The notes beneath the pieces were generated by a model. That model ran no database searches, was not told where the DNA came from, and worked only from the letters and a program-made list of their open reading frames with translations. From assembly GCF_045310525.1 (NCBI RefSeq), contig NZ_JBJHZY010000001.1, forward strand, positions 682,001 through 746,000: a stretch of 64,000 bases of DNA, written 5' to 3'. The position numbers were made by a program, and so were the translations under genes. The stretch comes from Clostridium_AT radicumherbarum (GTDB lineage: Bacteria > Bacillota > Clostridia > Clostridiales > Clostridiaceae). Within the stretch, counting starts at the first letter, position 1. Every line of letters starts with the position of its first letter. Shown here one piece after another: positions 49,869-59,553 of the stretch.

Positions 49869-51227
49869 CTACAAATTTTGTAAATTGCAATTTAATTTTT
49901 TAAATCTCTTTTCAAACATTAAAAACATTAAAAGACCATCTATACACCATTGAAGGTTTGTTATCCACCAAACATAAACAACTGGTAATTTATTAAGATA
50001 TATAAAATAAAACATTAGCGGCAGTCTGATAAACCAGCTAGTGATAAAGGATATATAAAATGGCGACTTTGTATCACCTGACCCTTTCATGGCAGCAGCA
50101 AATATAAGTGATAAACCTATAAAAGGCTGCTCTACTGCAGCTACCCTTAAACACTGTGTACCATAAATAACTACTTTCGTTTGAGTTTTCCCCACAAAAA
50201 AGCTTATTAAAAATTCAGGAATAACTAAATAGGAAATAGAACAAATAATCATTGAAATGGCACCAAAAACAGCACATAAATAAGCATATTTTTTTGCTGT
50301 TTTATATTTTCTTTCTCCCACCTTGATGCCCACCAGGGTGGTTGCTGCTACAGAAAAACCATAACCAAGCATAAAGGATATATTTTCAACTGTGGTAGCA
50401 AGTTGATTTGAAGCAAAGGCTACTGTGCCATTATGCATTATTATAAAAAGAGATAATAGTCTGCTGATGTTAAAGGAGGCATCTTCTAAAGAGGTGGGGA
50501 TGCATAAGGCTAAAAACTCTTTTAATTTATGTATTGAAATAAATAGCATATATTTTATTCTAATTTTAATTTTGGATTTTTGAATAATGTATGTAAGTAA
50601 AAATAAAAAACCGAAGACTTGAGCATAATTATAAGCAATACCTGAACCTATTATGCCAAGTTCCCTAAAGCCAAGTCTTCCAAAGATAAAAAGCCAATCA
50701 AAAGACAAATTTATTATCAGTACAATAAGTGCAGTATATAGAGGTATTATAGTATTTCCATAACCTCTTAATATGCCGCTTAAAATACCAGAAAGCATTT
50801 TAAAAAATAACCCTACACTAATAACTCTAATATAAATATTTCCTAAGGCAATTACATCAGAATTTGCACCTGCGAAATTTAATATACTTAAGCTAAACTT
50901 AAATAACATAAAACTCACTATAATAGAAACAAAAAAGCCTAAGCAAAAACCTATGGCTGCATATTCTTCGGCGGCCTTAATGTTTCTTTCTCCAAGCATT
51001 CTTGCAATAAAAGAAGTTACAGCTACTGCTATGCCTACATCTATAATTATACCGCTAATAGAATAAATAATTTCTGAACTTAAACCAACTGTGCTAACGG
51101 CTATGTGACCACCATATATAGAAACCATTGCTGTGTCTAACAATAATATAACCATATAAAGAAGCATTTCAGCGATAACAGGCAAAGAAATAGAAAATAC
51201 TTCATTAATTTCTTTATTATTAAGCAT
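49869..51227 (-). CDS. MATE family efflux transporter, copy 2
   Basis: About 452 residues with twelve hydrophobic segments. ISLPVIAEMLLYMVILLLDTAMVSIYGG, ISVGLFFKMLSGILSGILRGYGNTIIPLYTALIVLIINLSFDWLFIFGRLGFRELG and TTLVGIKVGERKYKTAKKYA are the usual landmarks. It differs considerably from copy 1 and probably has a different substrate. ATG 51227 follows GAGG at 5 nt. Monocistronic and divergent from the polysaccharide deacetylase gene. Confidence 0.87.
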   Translation of the reverse strand: MLNNKEINEVFSISLPVIAEMLLYMVILLLDTAMVSIYGGHIAVSTVGLSSEIIYSISGIIIDVGIAVAVTSFIARMLGERNIKAAEEYAAIGFCLGFFVSIIVSFMLFKFSLSILNFAGANSDVIALGNIYIRVISVGLFFKMLSGILSGILRGYGNTIIPLYTALIVLIINLSFDWLFIFGRLGFRELGIIGSGIAYNYAQVFGFLFLLTYIIQKSKIKIRIKYMLFISIHKLKEFLALCIPTSLEDASFNISRLLSLFIIMHNGTVAFASNQLATTVENISFMLGYGFSVAATTLVGIKVGERKYKTAKKYAYLCAVFGAISMIICSISYLVIPEFLISFFVGKTQTKVVIYGTQCLRVAAVEQPFIGLSLIFAAAMKGSGDTKSPFYISFITSWFIRLPLMFYFIYLNKLPVVYVWWITNLQWCIDGLLMFLMFEKRFKKLNCNLQNL

Positions 51228-51242
51228 ATTCACCTCATTTAA

Positions 51243-51341
51243 AGGGTTTTAATTGTGAAACTTAACTTATTAATGCCATAAAATAGGCATCTTTAAGCCT
51301 TTTTAGGACATGTATAAGTTATTAGTTGAACTTAAAACCCT
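51243..51341. repeat. Imperfect 99-bp fold-back element
   Basis: AGGGTTTTAA (51243-51252) and TTAAAACCCT (51332-51341) are exact inverses. Further in, TAACTTAT and ATAAGTTA can pair. A small ATGCC/GGCAT hairpin lies in the apical part. It sits between divergent genes. The rest of the spacer (51342-51490) is A+T rich without a clear promoter. Confidence 0.5.
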
Positions 51342-51490
51342 ATAACCTTGCTTAAGTTTATTTTATGCTTTAATTATTAAACAAAGAATATATAAAAAAT
51401 AAAAATTATTTTTTAGGGTAACCTATAAAAATAGTAAAAATTAATATACATTATATTTATTAGTATTAAGGAACTGAGGTGAATACTTAA

Positions 51491-52213
51491 ATGAGAAAAC
51501 ATAAGAAGATCTTAATATCCTTAGGAGTTCTGCTTTTATGTTCACTAGAAACAGCTAAAGTAAAAGCAGAGGAGATATATAAAATTAATGAAGAAGAAAA
51601 AAGTATCTATCTTACCTTTGATGACGGACCTAGTTTCATTGTTACTAATAAGATTTTAGATATCTTAAAGGAAAAAGGAGTTAAGGCTACATTTTTTGTA
51701 GTTGGAAGCAAAATACAAGGCAGAGAAGATATTTTAAAAAGAATAGACACCGAAGGACATTCTATTGGGCTGCATACTTTTACTCATGTATATAAAAAAA
51801 TATACTCAAGTCATGATAACTTTATAAATGAAATGGATGAAACTCAAAAAGAAGTAAACAGGGTTTTAGGCTATAGCCCAAAAGCAATAAGATTTCCTAC
51901 AGGAAGCAAGCCGCATTTAAACAGTGTACTTTTAGAAAAGCTTCATAATAAAAATTATAAGATATATGATTGGAATGCATGTCTTTCAGATGGAATAAAT
52001 TATAATACTCCAACTGATAGATTAGTAAGAGAGGCACATAATATTGTAGGTAAAGGGAATTCTAGAATATTTCTGCTGCTGCATTGTGATCAGACAAATA
52101 AGAATACGGCAAAAGCACTGCCATTTATTATAGATTATTATAAGGATTTAGGTTATCAATTTAAAACTATTACAGAAGATACTTCTGAATATTACTTTAG
52201 ATTTAAGAAATGA
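51491..52213 (+). CDS. Secreted polysaccharide deacetylase
   Basis: 240 residues. An N-terminal signal segment (KKILISLGVLLLCSLETAKVKAE) is followed by the NodB homology domain. Its motifs are YLTFDDGPSF (Asp-Asp), GHSIGLHTFTH (metal His pair), AIRFPTGSK (catalytic Arg), IYDWNACLSDG and IFLLLHCD. These bind the metal and deacetylate N-acetylglucosamine or muramic residues of cell-wall glycans. It resembles peptidoglycan deacetylases of the PdaA/PgdA type common in clostridia; whether it serves spores or vegetative wall is unclear. GAGGTGAAT precedes the ATG. Confidence 0.88.
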   Translation: MRKHKKILISLGVLLLCSLETAKVKAEEIYKINEEEKSIYLTFDDGPSFIVTNKILDILKEKGVKATFFVVGSKIQGREDILKRIDTEGHSIGLHTFTHVYKKIYSSHDNFINEMDETQKEVNRVLGYSPKAIRFPTGSKPHLNSVLLEKLHNKNYKIYDWNACLSDGINYNTPTDRLVREAHNIVGKGNSRIFLLLHCDQTNKNTAKALPFIIDYYKDLGYQFKTITEDTSEYYFRFKK

Positions 52214-52240
52214 GCCCTAGGTTATCCTAAGGCTTCTTTT
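52213..52240 (+). terminator. Short terminator after the deacetylase gene
   Basis: AGCCCTAGG (52213-52221) and CCTAAGGCT (52226-52234) pair with one internal mismatch, followed by TCTTTT. Confidence 0.55.
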
Positions 52241-52248
52241 GATATAAG

Positions 52249-53115
52249 TTAATTATTAAATCTCCTTCTATAATCACAATTCTTACACAAATCTTCAATT
52301 ACATGCCTATTAGAAAAACTCTCATATAAAGCTGCTGCTCTGGAACCTTCTATAATATCCTTAAAACTTGTAATGTGAATATTGCCTAAGTTTATAACCC
52401 CTTCACCATCAAGGCAGCAAGGTATAACTGTTCCATCTACAAGTATTGCTGTTTGATCTCTAAGGCCATAGCAGAAGCCAGTAGTGTCGCTTCTAACTAA
52501 ATCCTTTTGAGGCCAATTAAACCTAGAAGCTGCATTTAAATATACATTTTCTAAGAGCTTAACTCCTCTGCTTTCCATAAGCTTTTCCTCAATTTTATAA
52601 TTCAAATCAAAAGCTGTTTCAATTATATTAAGAATATGTCTGTTCTTTTCAAGGCTCTTAATATCTTCATCTAAATTCCATAATCTATAGGAGACTATAA
52701 TGTTATTCTTAACAGCCTCCAAGGTAAAGGATATAATAGAGTTAAGATAACTTTCTAATGTAAAATCTGTTTCATTTGCGTCAAAGCTATGAAGAGAAAA
52801 GTTTATTTGTCTTAGGGCTTTCTTATTAATTATTTTACATATAACTTTATCAATTAAAGTCCCATTTGTAGTTAGATTTACCTTAAACCCGTAGGCCTCT
52901 GATATTTCAAGAAATTCATCTATTTTAGGATGCAAAAGAGGCTCTCCTTTTACATGTAAATAAATAAAATCTGAATAGGGTTTAATGTCAATTAATATTT
53001 TCTCAAAGGTTTCAAGGCTCATAAACTCTGGTTTTCTCTTAGTTACTGGACAAAAATCACAGCTTAAGTTGCATACATTTGTAATTTCTATATAAATTTT
53101 CTTAAACTTCTTCAT
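52249..53115 (-). CDS. Radical SAM/SPASM domain protein
   Basis: About 288 residues from ATG 53115, which has AAGGAGAT upstream; the frame runs 26 codons further back without a site. The radical SAM motif is CNLSCDFC (CX3CX2C) near residue 14, after KIYIEITNV. YLHVKGEPLLHPKIDEFLEI and VNLTTNGTLID are standard. The C-terminal SPASM-like region has FCYGLRDQTAILVDGTVIPCCLDGEGVINLGNI and DLCKNCDYRRRF, with Cys for auxiliary Fe-S clusters. Such proteins modify peptides or cofactors. No small Cys-rich precursor gene is adjacent, so the substrate is unknown. Confidence 0.83.
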   Translation of the reverse strand: MKKFKKIYIEITNVCNLSCDFCPVTKRKPEFMSLETFEKILIDIKPYSDFIYLHVKGEPLLHPKIDEFLEISEAYGFKVNLTTNGTLIDKVICKIINKKALRQINFSLHSFDANETDFTLESYLNSIISFTLEAVKNNIIVSYRLWNLDEDIKSLEKNRHILNIIETAFDLNYKIEEKLMESRGVKLLENVYLNAASRFNWPQKDLVRSDTTGFCYGLRDQTAILVDGTVIPCCLDGEGVINLGNIHITSFKDIIEGSRAAALYESFSNRHVIEDLCKNCDYRRRFNN

Positions 53116-53229
53116 GCTTATCTCCTTAAGGCTTATACTTATATATATGGTAGTATTATAGCAGAGAATAATTAATAAAGGAAAGGAATACAATTACAAA
53201 AGAATCTAAATTGTTTAGGTGGCGCAATT

Positions 53230-53961
53230 ATGGTTAGAGTAAGTAAAAAACTCTCAGTGAGAATATTAATAGCTATACAAATATTTATTTTTCTAATATT
53301 TCTATATACTGATATTCATTTAATAAATAGGAATAATCAAATTTCTGTAAAATTAAAATTTATTACAATCTTACTTTGTTTTATAATTACGCTATTAATT
53401 GGGAAGGATTCTTATAACAAAAGAGATAGATTTCTTGTACAACTAGCTAGATTTTTTACAGTTATAGCAGATTATTTTCTTTTAATAAAAGAGGATTTTA
53501 AATTAGGTATTATATGCTTTTGCATTGTGCAAATAACATACATAATAAGACATAGCTTAATGGAAAAGAAGGTATATAAAAACCTATTTTTTCTAATCTT
53601 CTTTTTATTAATTTCTATATTTACTTTAGCTGTAATTAATATTAATAACTTTGACAGAAAACTTTTAGCTTTAGGTCTTATATATGCAGTTTTTCTTCTT
53701 ACTAGCGTTTACTGCGGCGTTAGTACCTTAAAAAGAGGAAAGTTTCCTAAAGAAGGAGCTTTACTAATTTCTATTGGAATAATATTATTTCTTTTTTGTG
53801 ATATAAATGTAGGATTATTTAATATAGTTGGCTATATAGGATTAGCTAAATACGAAAAATTAACTGGCTTTTTTATCTGGTTTTTTTACTTCCCTTCCCA
53901 GCTGCTTCTATCCCTTAGCGGCTTTAAAATACAATTTCTAAAAGCTTTATTTAAAGATTAG
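53230..53961 (+). CDS. YhhN-like polytopic membrane protein
   Basis: 243 residues with eight hydrophobic segments and short basic loops. ARFFTVIADYFLLIKEDFKLGIICFCIVQITYI in the first half and LLISIGIILFLFCDINVGLFNI in the second half place Asp residues inside helices, as in the YhhN/TMEM86 (lysoplasmalogenase) family. This match is by pattern only and moderate. ATG 53230 has a weak ribosome-binding site. It is divergent from the radical SAM gene. Confidence 0.55.
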   Translation: MVRVSKKLSVRILIAIQIFIFLIFLYTDIHLINRNNQISVKLKFITILLCFIITLLIGKDSYNKRDRFLVQLARFFTVIADYFLLIKEDFKLGIICFCIVQITYIIRHSLMEKKVYKNLFFLIFFLLISIFTLAVININNFDRKLLALGLIYAVFLLTSVYCGVSTLKRGKFPKEGALLISIGIILFLFCDINVGLFNIVGYIGLAKYEKLTGFFIWFFYFPSQLLLSLSGFKIQFLKALFKD

Positions 53962-54031
53962 ATTTAAGGCAGGGATAAAAAAACTATTTTCTTTCAATAC
54001 TATTATAGTATAAAAAGAAAGGGGATATGTC

Positions 54032-54238
54032 ATGAAAACTGTTCATTATAATATTTCAGGAATGGCAAGCCGTAAAAATAAGGCGCAGGTTTTAAATGCC
54101 TTAGATAAAATAAAAGGCGTTCAAGAAGTAGCTGTAGATGTGGCAAGAGGTACTATCGAAGTTCAATATAATGAGCCAGCAGATCCAGCTGCCATAATGG
54201 GATGTATTGAAAATACAGGGTTTAAAATTCAGCAGTAA
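54032..54238 (+). CDS. HMA-fold protein lacking the metal-binding cysteines
   Basis: 68 residues with the beta-alpha-beta-beta-alpha-beta pattern of copper chaperones. The normal metal loop GMxCxxC reads GMASRKNKAQV, so both Cys are gone, while VLNALDKIKGVQEVAVDVARGTIEVQYNE and the C-terminal IMGCIENTGFKI keep the fold. The one Cys is in the last helix. It cannot bind Cu(I) in the usual way and may be a protein-interaction domain. AAAGGGGAT precedes the ATG and an A+T-rich promoter (TATAGTATAAA) lies just upstream. Confidence 0.8.
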   Translation: MKTVHYNISGMASRKNKAQVLNALDKIKGVQEVAVDVARGTIEVQYNEPADPAAIMGCIENTGFKIQQ

Positions 54239-54296
54239 AAAAATGAGACAAAATAGCTTTGTTTTACAGGCTATTTTGCCTCACTACATTTTTTTG
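54237..54296. terminator. Bidirectional terminator
   Basis: TGAG-A-CAAAATAGC (54244-54257) pairs with GCTATTTTG-C-CTCA (54270-54283). An A7 run precedes and a T7 run follows, serving the HMA gene and the convergent nitrilase gene. Confidence 0.8.
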
Positions 54297-55071
54297 CAGT
54301 AATATCTTTATATAATTCTTCTCGTCTATCTCTTTTTATTGGAAAGTGGTCTCTAAAGCGTAAAACCTCATTTATGTCTATTTCTGCTATTAACAGCTCT
54401 TCTTTGTCGTCTGCCACGGCTATAATATTTCCAATTGGATCTATAATAAGTGAGTCTCCATAATATTCATAGCCATTTATGCGGCCCATAACATTAACAC
54501 CAGCGATGTAACATTGATTTTCTATTGCCCTTGCCTTTAAAAGGGTAATCCAATTATCCCTGCGGGATTTTGGCCAATTAGCAGCTACTGTAATTAAGTG
54601 GCACTCTTTAGAGGCTATTTGAAAAATCTCTGGGAATCTTAAATCGTAGCAAATAAAAGGTGATACCATAAAGTCTCTAATATGAGTATATAATATAGAA
54701 TTACCACCTACATAATACTTATCTTCAAAGCTATAGGAAAATGGATGTATTTTAGCATAGCTTAGTATTTCTTTATTATCTGGAGAAACTATTGTAAATC
54801 TATTTTCACATTTCTCATTAACTCTTACTACATGGCCAAAACCAATATAAAGCCCGTAATTTAGGGCCTTATCTTTAAACCAATTTATAGTTTCATTATT
54901 ATCTTCAGCAATTTCTTTAGTATTCATTGAAAAACCAGTGAGAGTCATCTCAGGGAATATAATTAAATCACAGGACTTATCTTTAGCACCTTTTATAAAG
55001 CTCCAGCACTTTTCTTTATTTTTTTCTTTATTTTCAAATTCAACTCTCATTTGAGCTAGGGCAATCTTCAT
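54271..55071 (-). CDS. Carbon-nitrogen hydrolase (nitrilase/omega-amidase) family protein
   Basis: 266 residues. The Glu-Lys-Cys triad is visible: LIIFPEMTLTGF (Glu near residue 41), SYAKIHPFSYSFEDKYY (Lys near 110) and SPFICYDLRFPEIF (Cys near 146). Together with AANWPKSRRDNWITLLKARAIENQCYIAGVN this fits the Nit2/omega-amidase-like branch, which deamidates alpha-ketoglutaramate or related amides. Cytoplasmic. The last codons run into the terminator arm. GGAGGTGT lies upstream of the ATG. Confidence 0.88.
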   Translation of the reverse strand: MKIALAQMRVEFENKEKNKEKCWSFIKGAKDKSCDLIIFPEMTLTGFSMNTKEIAEDNNETINWFKDKALNYGLYIGFGHVVRVNEKCENRFTIVSPDNKEILSYAKIHPFSYSFEDKYYVGGNSILYTHIRDFMVSPFICYDLRFPEIFQIASKECHLITVAANWPKSRRDNWITLLKARAIENQCYIAGVNVMGRINGYEYYGDSLIIDPIGNIIAVADDKEELLIAEIDINEVLRFRDHFPIKRDRREELYKDITAKKCSEAK

Positions 55072-55213
55072 TACACACCTCCAAGATTATCATACTCTAC
55101 TTATATTATATCAATTTATATGGAAAATTTATATCACTTTCATTTCCGCTTAAAAGGATTTATGCTATAAATAGCGAACATATAATCTATAATGGATATG
55201 GAGAGTGAGCATT

Positions 55214-56419
55214 ATGAAAATAATTCACACAGGGGATTGGCATATAGGAAAGATCGTTAATGAGTTTAGTATGATAGAAGATCAAAAATTTGTTTTAAAA
55301 GAATTGATTGAAGTAGTAAAGGAAGAAAAGCCAGATGCATTAGTAATTTCAGGGGATCTATATGATAGAAGTATACCTCCGGTAGAAGCGGTTGAGCTTT
55401 TAAATGATGTGCTAAGCAAGATATTACTAGAACTTAAGGTACCAGTATTAGCTATAGCAGGTAACCATGATAGCTCTGAAAGGCTTTCTTTTGCAAGTGA
55501 GATACTAAGCAAAAATGGCTTATACATTGCTGGATTATTTGATGAGAATATAAAAACAGTAACCATAGAGAAGGAAGATGAAAAATTAAATTTCTTTTTA
55601 CTGCCTTATGCTGACCCAAAGGAAATAAAGCATATATATCAGGATGAAGAAATTCAAACTCATGATGATGCAATGAGAAAAGTCGTGAAAATTATTAATA
55701 AAAAGTTAAATAAGGATGAGAATAATATTCTAGTTGCCCATGGATACGTAACCTTCATGAGTGAGGTAGCTTTAGATGGGTCAAATAATGAAGAAAATAA
55801 AAGAGCTGGCCTTGAAATTTCTAGTTCTGAAAGACCACTTAGCATAGGAGGAACAGATTTAATAAATGGAAGGCATTTTAACGCCTTTAATTATACTGCC
55901 CTTGGACATCTACATGGCCCACAAAAGGTTGGCAGTGACAAAATGCGATATTCTGGCTCTATATTAAAATACTCCTTCTCAGAAGTAAATCATAAAAAAG
56001 GTGTAGTTGTTGTAGAAATAAATAAAGCTGGTGAGGTTACTGCACTGCATAAGGAGCTTAAACCTAGAAGAGATATGAGAATTATAAAAGGGCCTATTAA
56101 TAAACTAATTAATCCAGAGGTTTATAGGAATGACAATGTGGAAGATTATATCTACGCTATTTTAACTGACGAGGAAGAGTTAATTGACCCTATAACTAAA
56201 CTAAGAGCAGTGTATCCAAATATTATGGGACTGCATAGAGAAGAAGGCAGAGAAAAGGAAGAAAGTAAAACCTCTGCAGCTACAGGCTTTCAAAATAAAT
56301 CTAAGAGTAAGTTATTTGAAGAGTTTTATGAATCAATAACAGGGAGAAAGCTAACGGAAAATAAACTAAGTTTAATAACAGAAATTATTGAGGATGCTGA
56401 TAAGGAGCTGAACAAATGA
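55214..56419 (+). CDS. sbcD: Exonuclease SbcCD subunit D
   Basis: About 401 residues. MKIIHTGDWHIGKIVNEF, VISGDLYDRSIPPVEAVEL, VLAIAGNHDSSERLSFAS and FNYTALGHLHGPQKVG are the phosphodiesterase motifs that bind two Mn ions in Mre11-type nucleases. ATG 55214 is preferred (GGAGAG 10 nt upstream) over GTG 55205. With SbcC it processes hairpins and protein-blocked DNA ends. The stop overlaps the sbcC start by 4 nt (ATGA), indicating translational coupling. Confidence 0.95.
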   Translation: MKIIHTGDWHIGKIVNEFSMIEDQKFVLKELIEVVKEEKPDALVISGDLYDRSIPPVEAVELLNDVLSKILLELKVPVLAIAGNHDSSERLSFASEILSKNGLYIAGLFDENIKTVTIEKEDEKLNFFLLPYADPKEIKHIYQDEEIQTHDDAMRKVVKIINKKLNKDENNILVAHGYVTFMSEVALDGSNNEENKRAGLEISSSERPLSIGGTDLINGRHFNAFNYTALGHLHGPQKVGSDKMRYSGSILKYSFSEVNHKKGVVVVEINKAGEVTALHKELKPRRDMRIIKGPINKLINPEVYRNDNVEDYIYAILTDEEELIDPITKLRAVYPNIMGLHREEGREKEESKTSAATGFQNKSKSKLFEEFYESITGRKLTENKLSLITEIIEDADKELNK

Positions 56420-59400
56420 GACCAATTAAATTAATCTTAAGTGCCTTTGGCCCCTATTCTGGGACGCAGGTGATTGATTTCACTAAACTTAAGGATAAAA
56501 ATATATTCTTAATTACCGGGCCTACAGGTGCAGGGAAAACAACTATTTTTGATGCAATAAGTTTTGCGCTATTTGGAGAGGCTTCAGGAAGCAGCAGAGA
56601 TAAGGATAGCCTCAGAAGCGACTTTGCCTCCATAGAAAGGCCCACCTTTGTGGAGCTGGAATTTGAACTTAGGGGAAAGAGATATACAGTAATAAGATAT
56701 CCTCAGCAGGAAAGAAAGAAGCAAAAGGGGGAAGGAACTGTATTTAAAACTTCAGAAGCCTCCCTTATTACTCCAGAAGGGGAGATTATAACTAAGACAA
56801 ATGCAGTAGATGAAAAAATTAATAATATTATGGGAATTAATAAAAATCAATTTAGACAAATTATTATGCTTCCGCAAGGAGAATTTAGAAAGCTCCTTGA
56901 AGCTGAAAGCAAGGATAGGGAAGTAATCTTTAGAAAAATCTTTGGAACTGAGATTTTTCAGTTAATTCAACAAAAACTTGATAATCTGCAAAAAGATTTT
57001 TATAAAAAAATAAAAGATGAGGAAACAAAGAGGGCAGTTCACATAAAAAATATTGATCCTGGCATGGGTGAGGACTTAATAAAATTAGTTAATGCTGATT
57101 ACTTAAATATAATTGAAATAATTAATAAAACTAAGGAGCTTATTTCACTTGATAATGAGGAAGATAGAAAATTAAATGAAAGCATAAAGCTCATAAAACA
57201 AGAAGAGATTAATTTTCAGCAAAAGATAAATAAAGGAGAGGAAATAAATAACAAATTAAAAGAAAAGCAGGAAGCCTTTAATTCTTTTATGCTTCTTAGC
57301 TCTGAAGAAAAGGATTATAAGCGAAAGGAAGTAAACTTAGCTAAAGCAAGAAAGGCAGCTCAAATTAGTTTAGTGGAAAACACCTTGTTAGATAGAGAAA
57401 ATAATTTAAATATAAGAGAGAATGATTACAAAATATCAGAAAACAATTTAAAGGAAGCTCAGAAAAAGGCTGCAGTATTAGAAGAGAAACTAAAGCTTGA
57501 GGAAGACAAACAGAAGGATAGAGCAAATATTAGTGAAGAGATAGTAAAGCTTAAAGATAGGGAAACAAAGGTTAGAGATTATGAAATAAAGTGTTTTAAT
57601 ATAATTAATATAAGAAAAGAATTAGCTATAAAGGAAAGCACTTTAGACAAATTCAAACAGGAATTAAATAGAAATAAGCTGGATTTAGAAAGCTTGAACA
57701 AAAGTTTATTAGAAATTAGTAATAGTGAAATAGAAAAGGCAGAAAGCTTAAAATTAGTAGATGAAAAAATGGTGGTATTGGATAAACTTAGGGACCTTAG
57801 GAATAAAATAAATGAATTCTTATCAAGTGAGATAAGGCACATAGCTGAAGCAGAAAGCTATAATAACTTTGAAGCAAAATTTTTAAAATACAAGGATAAT
57901 TTTGAAACCATGCAGGATAGGTTTCTTAAGGCTCAAGCAGGTATTTTGGCAAAAGACCTTAAGGAAGGCAAAGAATGTCCAGTTTGCGGTTCTACTCTAC
58001 ATCCAAGGCCAGCATTACTTATTTCAGAGGTTCCTTCTTCTGAAGATTTAAAAGAAGCTAAAAGTACTTATGAGAGTAAACAGCAGGAAAAAAATGAAAG
58101 GCTTAAAAAGCTTGCTAACCTTTATGGAAAACTTGAGTCCAGCCAAAAAGAATTAAATGAAACTAAGGAGAATTTAATAAATATTTTTCCTAAGAATATA
58201 TTTGAATTTACAAATGAGGAAATAAAGAAAGAAATAAATGATAAAGGACCAAAGCTTAACATTGAAATTGAAAAGCTAGAAAATAAAATTATAGAATTAA
58301 AGAGCAAAATTGATAAAAAGTCAAAAACTGAAGATAGTATTGCAAAGCTTATAGAAAGTATTAAGCTTAGAGAGGAAAAACTTCCAGAGCTGGAGGAGGG
58401 GTACAAACTTTTATTTGTAAAAGCAACTAGTGAACAGGAGCTTATAACTAATCTAGAAAAAGAAATTCCTGCAGAGCTTCGTTCCAGCAAAAAATTAATT
58501 ATGAAGGTTGAGGAATTAAAATTACAATTAGAAAGCTTAGAAAAGTCCTATAAAGAGGCTCAAGAAAGGCTTAATGAAGCGATAAATTTATATCATTCAT
58601 GTAAAGCTGATATGGAAGGAAAAGCAAGTAACATAAAGCTAGCTTATGAAGAAGTATCAAAATGGAAAAAAGCACTTAATGAGAAACTGCTGGAATTTGA
58701 TTTTTCCTCCTATGAGGATTATAAAGAAAATAAGCTTATAGATAAGGAAATAGATCTATTAGAAAATGATATAAATAGTTTTTATAAAAAGTTGCAGTCT
58801 GCAGGTGATGTATATAAAAATTATGAAAAGGTATGTGAAGCTCTTATGGAGATTGATGTTAATTCCTTGAAGGAAGCCTTTACAGAGCTTACCGAAAAGG
58901 AAAGTAACATAGCAGATGCTGAAAAGAAAATATATTCAAGAATTAAGAATAATAAAGGCGCTCTAAAAGAAATTGAAGAAATAACAAATAATATAAGCAA
59001 AGATGAAGAAAGATGCAGCATAATAAGTGATGTCTCAAGAACTGCCAATGGCTTTAATGAGGAGAGAATAACCTTCGAAAGATATGTACTTGCTGCATAT
59101 TTCGATGAAATAGTTTCTGCAGCTAATACTAGACTTAATAAAATGGCTGGAGGAAGATTTATTCTTAAAAGAAAAGAAGAAAAAGGAAAGGGAACTAAAC
59201 AAGAAGGTCTTGAATTAGAAGTCTTTGATAACTATACTGGTAAGTCCCGTCATGTAAAAACTCTCTCGGGAGGTGAAAGCTTTAAGGCTTCCTTGGCACT
59301 AGCCTTAGGCCTGGCAGATGTAGTTCAAGCACATGCGGGAGGAATAAGTCTAGATACTATGTTTGTAGATGAAGGCTTTGGAACCTTAGATCCAGAGTCC

Positions 59401-59553
59401 TTAGATAGTGCTATTGAGTGCCTTATAGACCTACAAAAGGGTGGCAGATTAGTTGGAGTAATATCCCATGTCCCTGAATTGAAGGAAAGAATAGATGTCA
59501 GACTAGAAATTACCCCAGCTAAAGAAGGAAGCAAAGCTGAATTCATTATATAA
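56416..59553 (+). CDS. sbcC: Exonuclease SbcCD ATPase subunit C
   Basis: 1045 residues. The N-terminal ATPase half has FLITGPTGAGKTTIFDAISFALFG (Walker A) and IIMLPQGEFRKLLEAESKDRE. Two long coiled coils of Lys/Glu/Leu-rich sequence flank the zinc hook KECPVCGSTLHPRP near residue 525. The C-terminal half has KTLSGGESFKASLALALGLADV (signature) and TMFVDEGFGTLDPESLD (Walker B). This is the Rad50-like SMC arm of the SbcCD nuclease. The last 8 bp overlap the convergent AEC transporter gene. Confidence 0.96.
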   Translation: MRPIKLILSAFGPYSGTQVIDFTKLKDKNIFLITGPTGAGKTTIFDAISFALFGEASGSSRDKDSLRSDFASIERPTFVELEFELRGKRYTVIRYPQQERKKQKGEGTVFKTSEASLITPEGEIITKTNAVDEKINNIMGINKNQFRQIIMLPQGEFRKLLEAESKDREVIFRKIFGTEIFQLIQQKLDNLQKDFYKKIKDEETKRAVHIKNIDPGMGEDLIKLVNADYLNIIEIINKTKELISLDNEEDRKLNESIKLIKQEEINFQQKINKGEEINNKLKEKQEAFNSFMLLSSEEKDYKRKEVNLAKARKAAQISLVENTLLDRENNLNIRENDYKISENNLKEAQKKAAVLEEKLKLEEDKQKDRANISEEIVKLKDRETKVRDYEIKCFNIINIRKELAIKESTLDKFKQELNRNKLDLESLNKSLLEISNSEIEKAESLKLVDEKMVVLDKLRDLRNKINEFLSSEIRHIAEAESYNNFEAKFLKYKDNFETMQDRFLKAQAGILAKDLKEGKECPVCGSTLHPRPALLISEVPSSEDLKEAKSTYESKQQEKNERLKKLANLYGKLESSQKELNETKENLINIFPKNIFEFTNEEIKKEINDKGPKLNIEIEKLENKIIELKSKIDKKSKTEDSIAKLIESIKLREEKLPELEEGYKLLFVKATSEQELITNLEKEIPAELRSSKKLIMKVEELKLQLESLEKSYKEAQERLNEAINLYHSCKADMEGKASNIKLAYEEVSKWKKALNEKLLEFDFSSYEDYKENKLIDKEIDLLENDINSFYKKLQSAGDVYKNYEKVCEALMEIDVNSLKEAFTELTEKESNIADAEKKIYSRIKNNKGALKEIEEITNNISKDEERCSIISDVSRTANGFNEERITFERYVLAAYFDEIVSAANTRLNKMAGGRFILKRKEEKGKGTKQEGLELEVFDNYTGKSRHVKTLSGGESFKASLALALGLADVVQAHAGGISLDTMFVDEGFGTLDPESLDSAIECLIDLQKGGRLVGVISHVPELKERIDVRLEITPAKEGSKAEFII

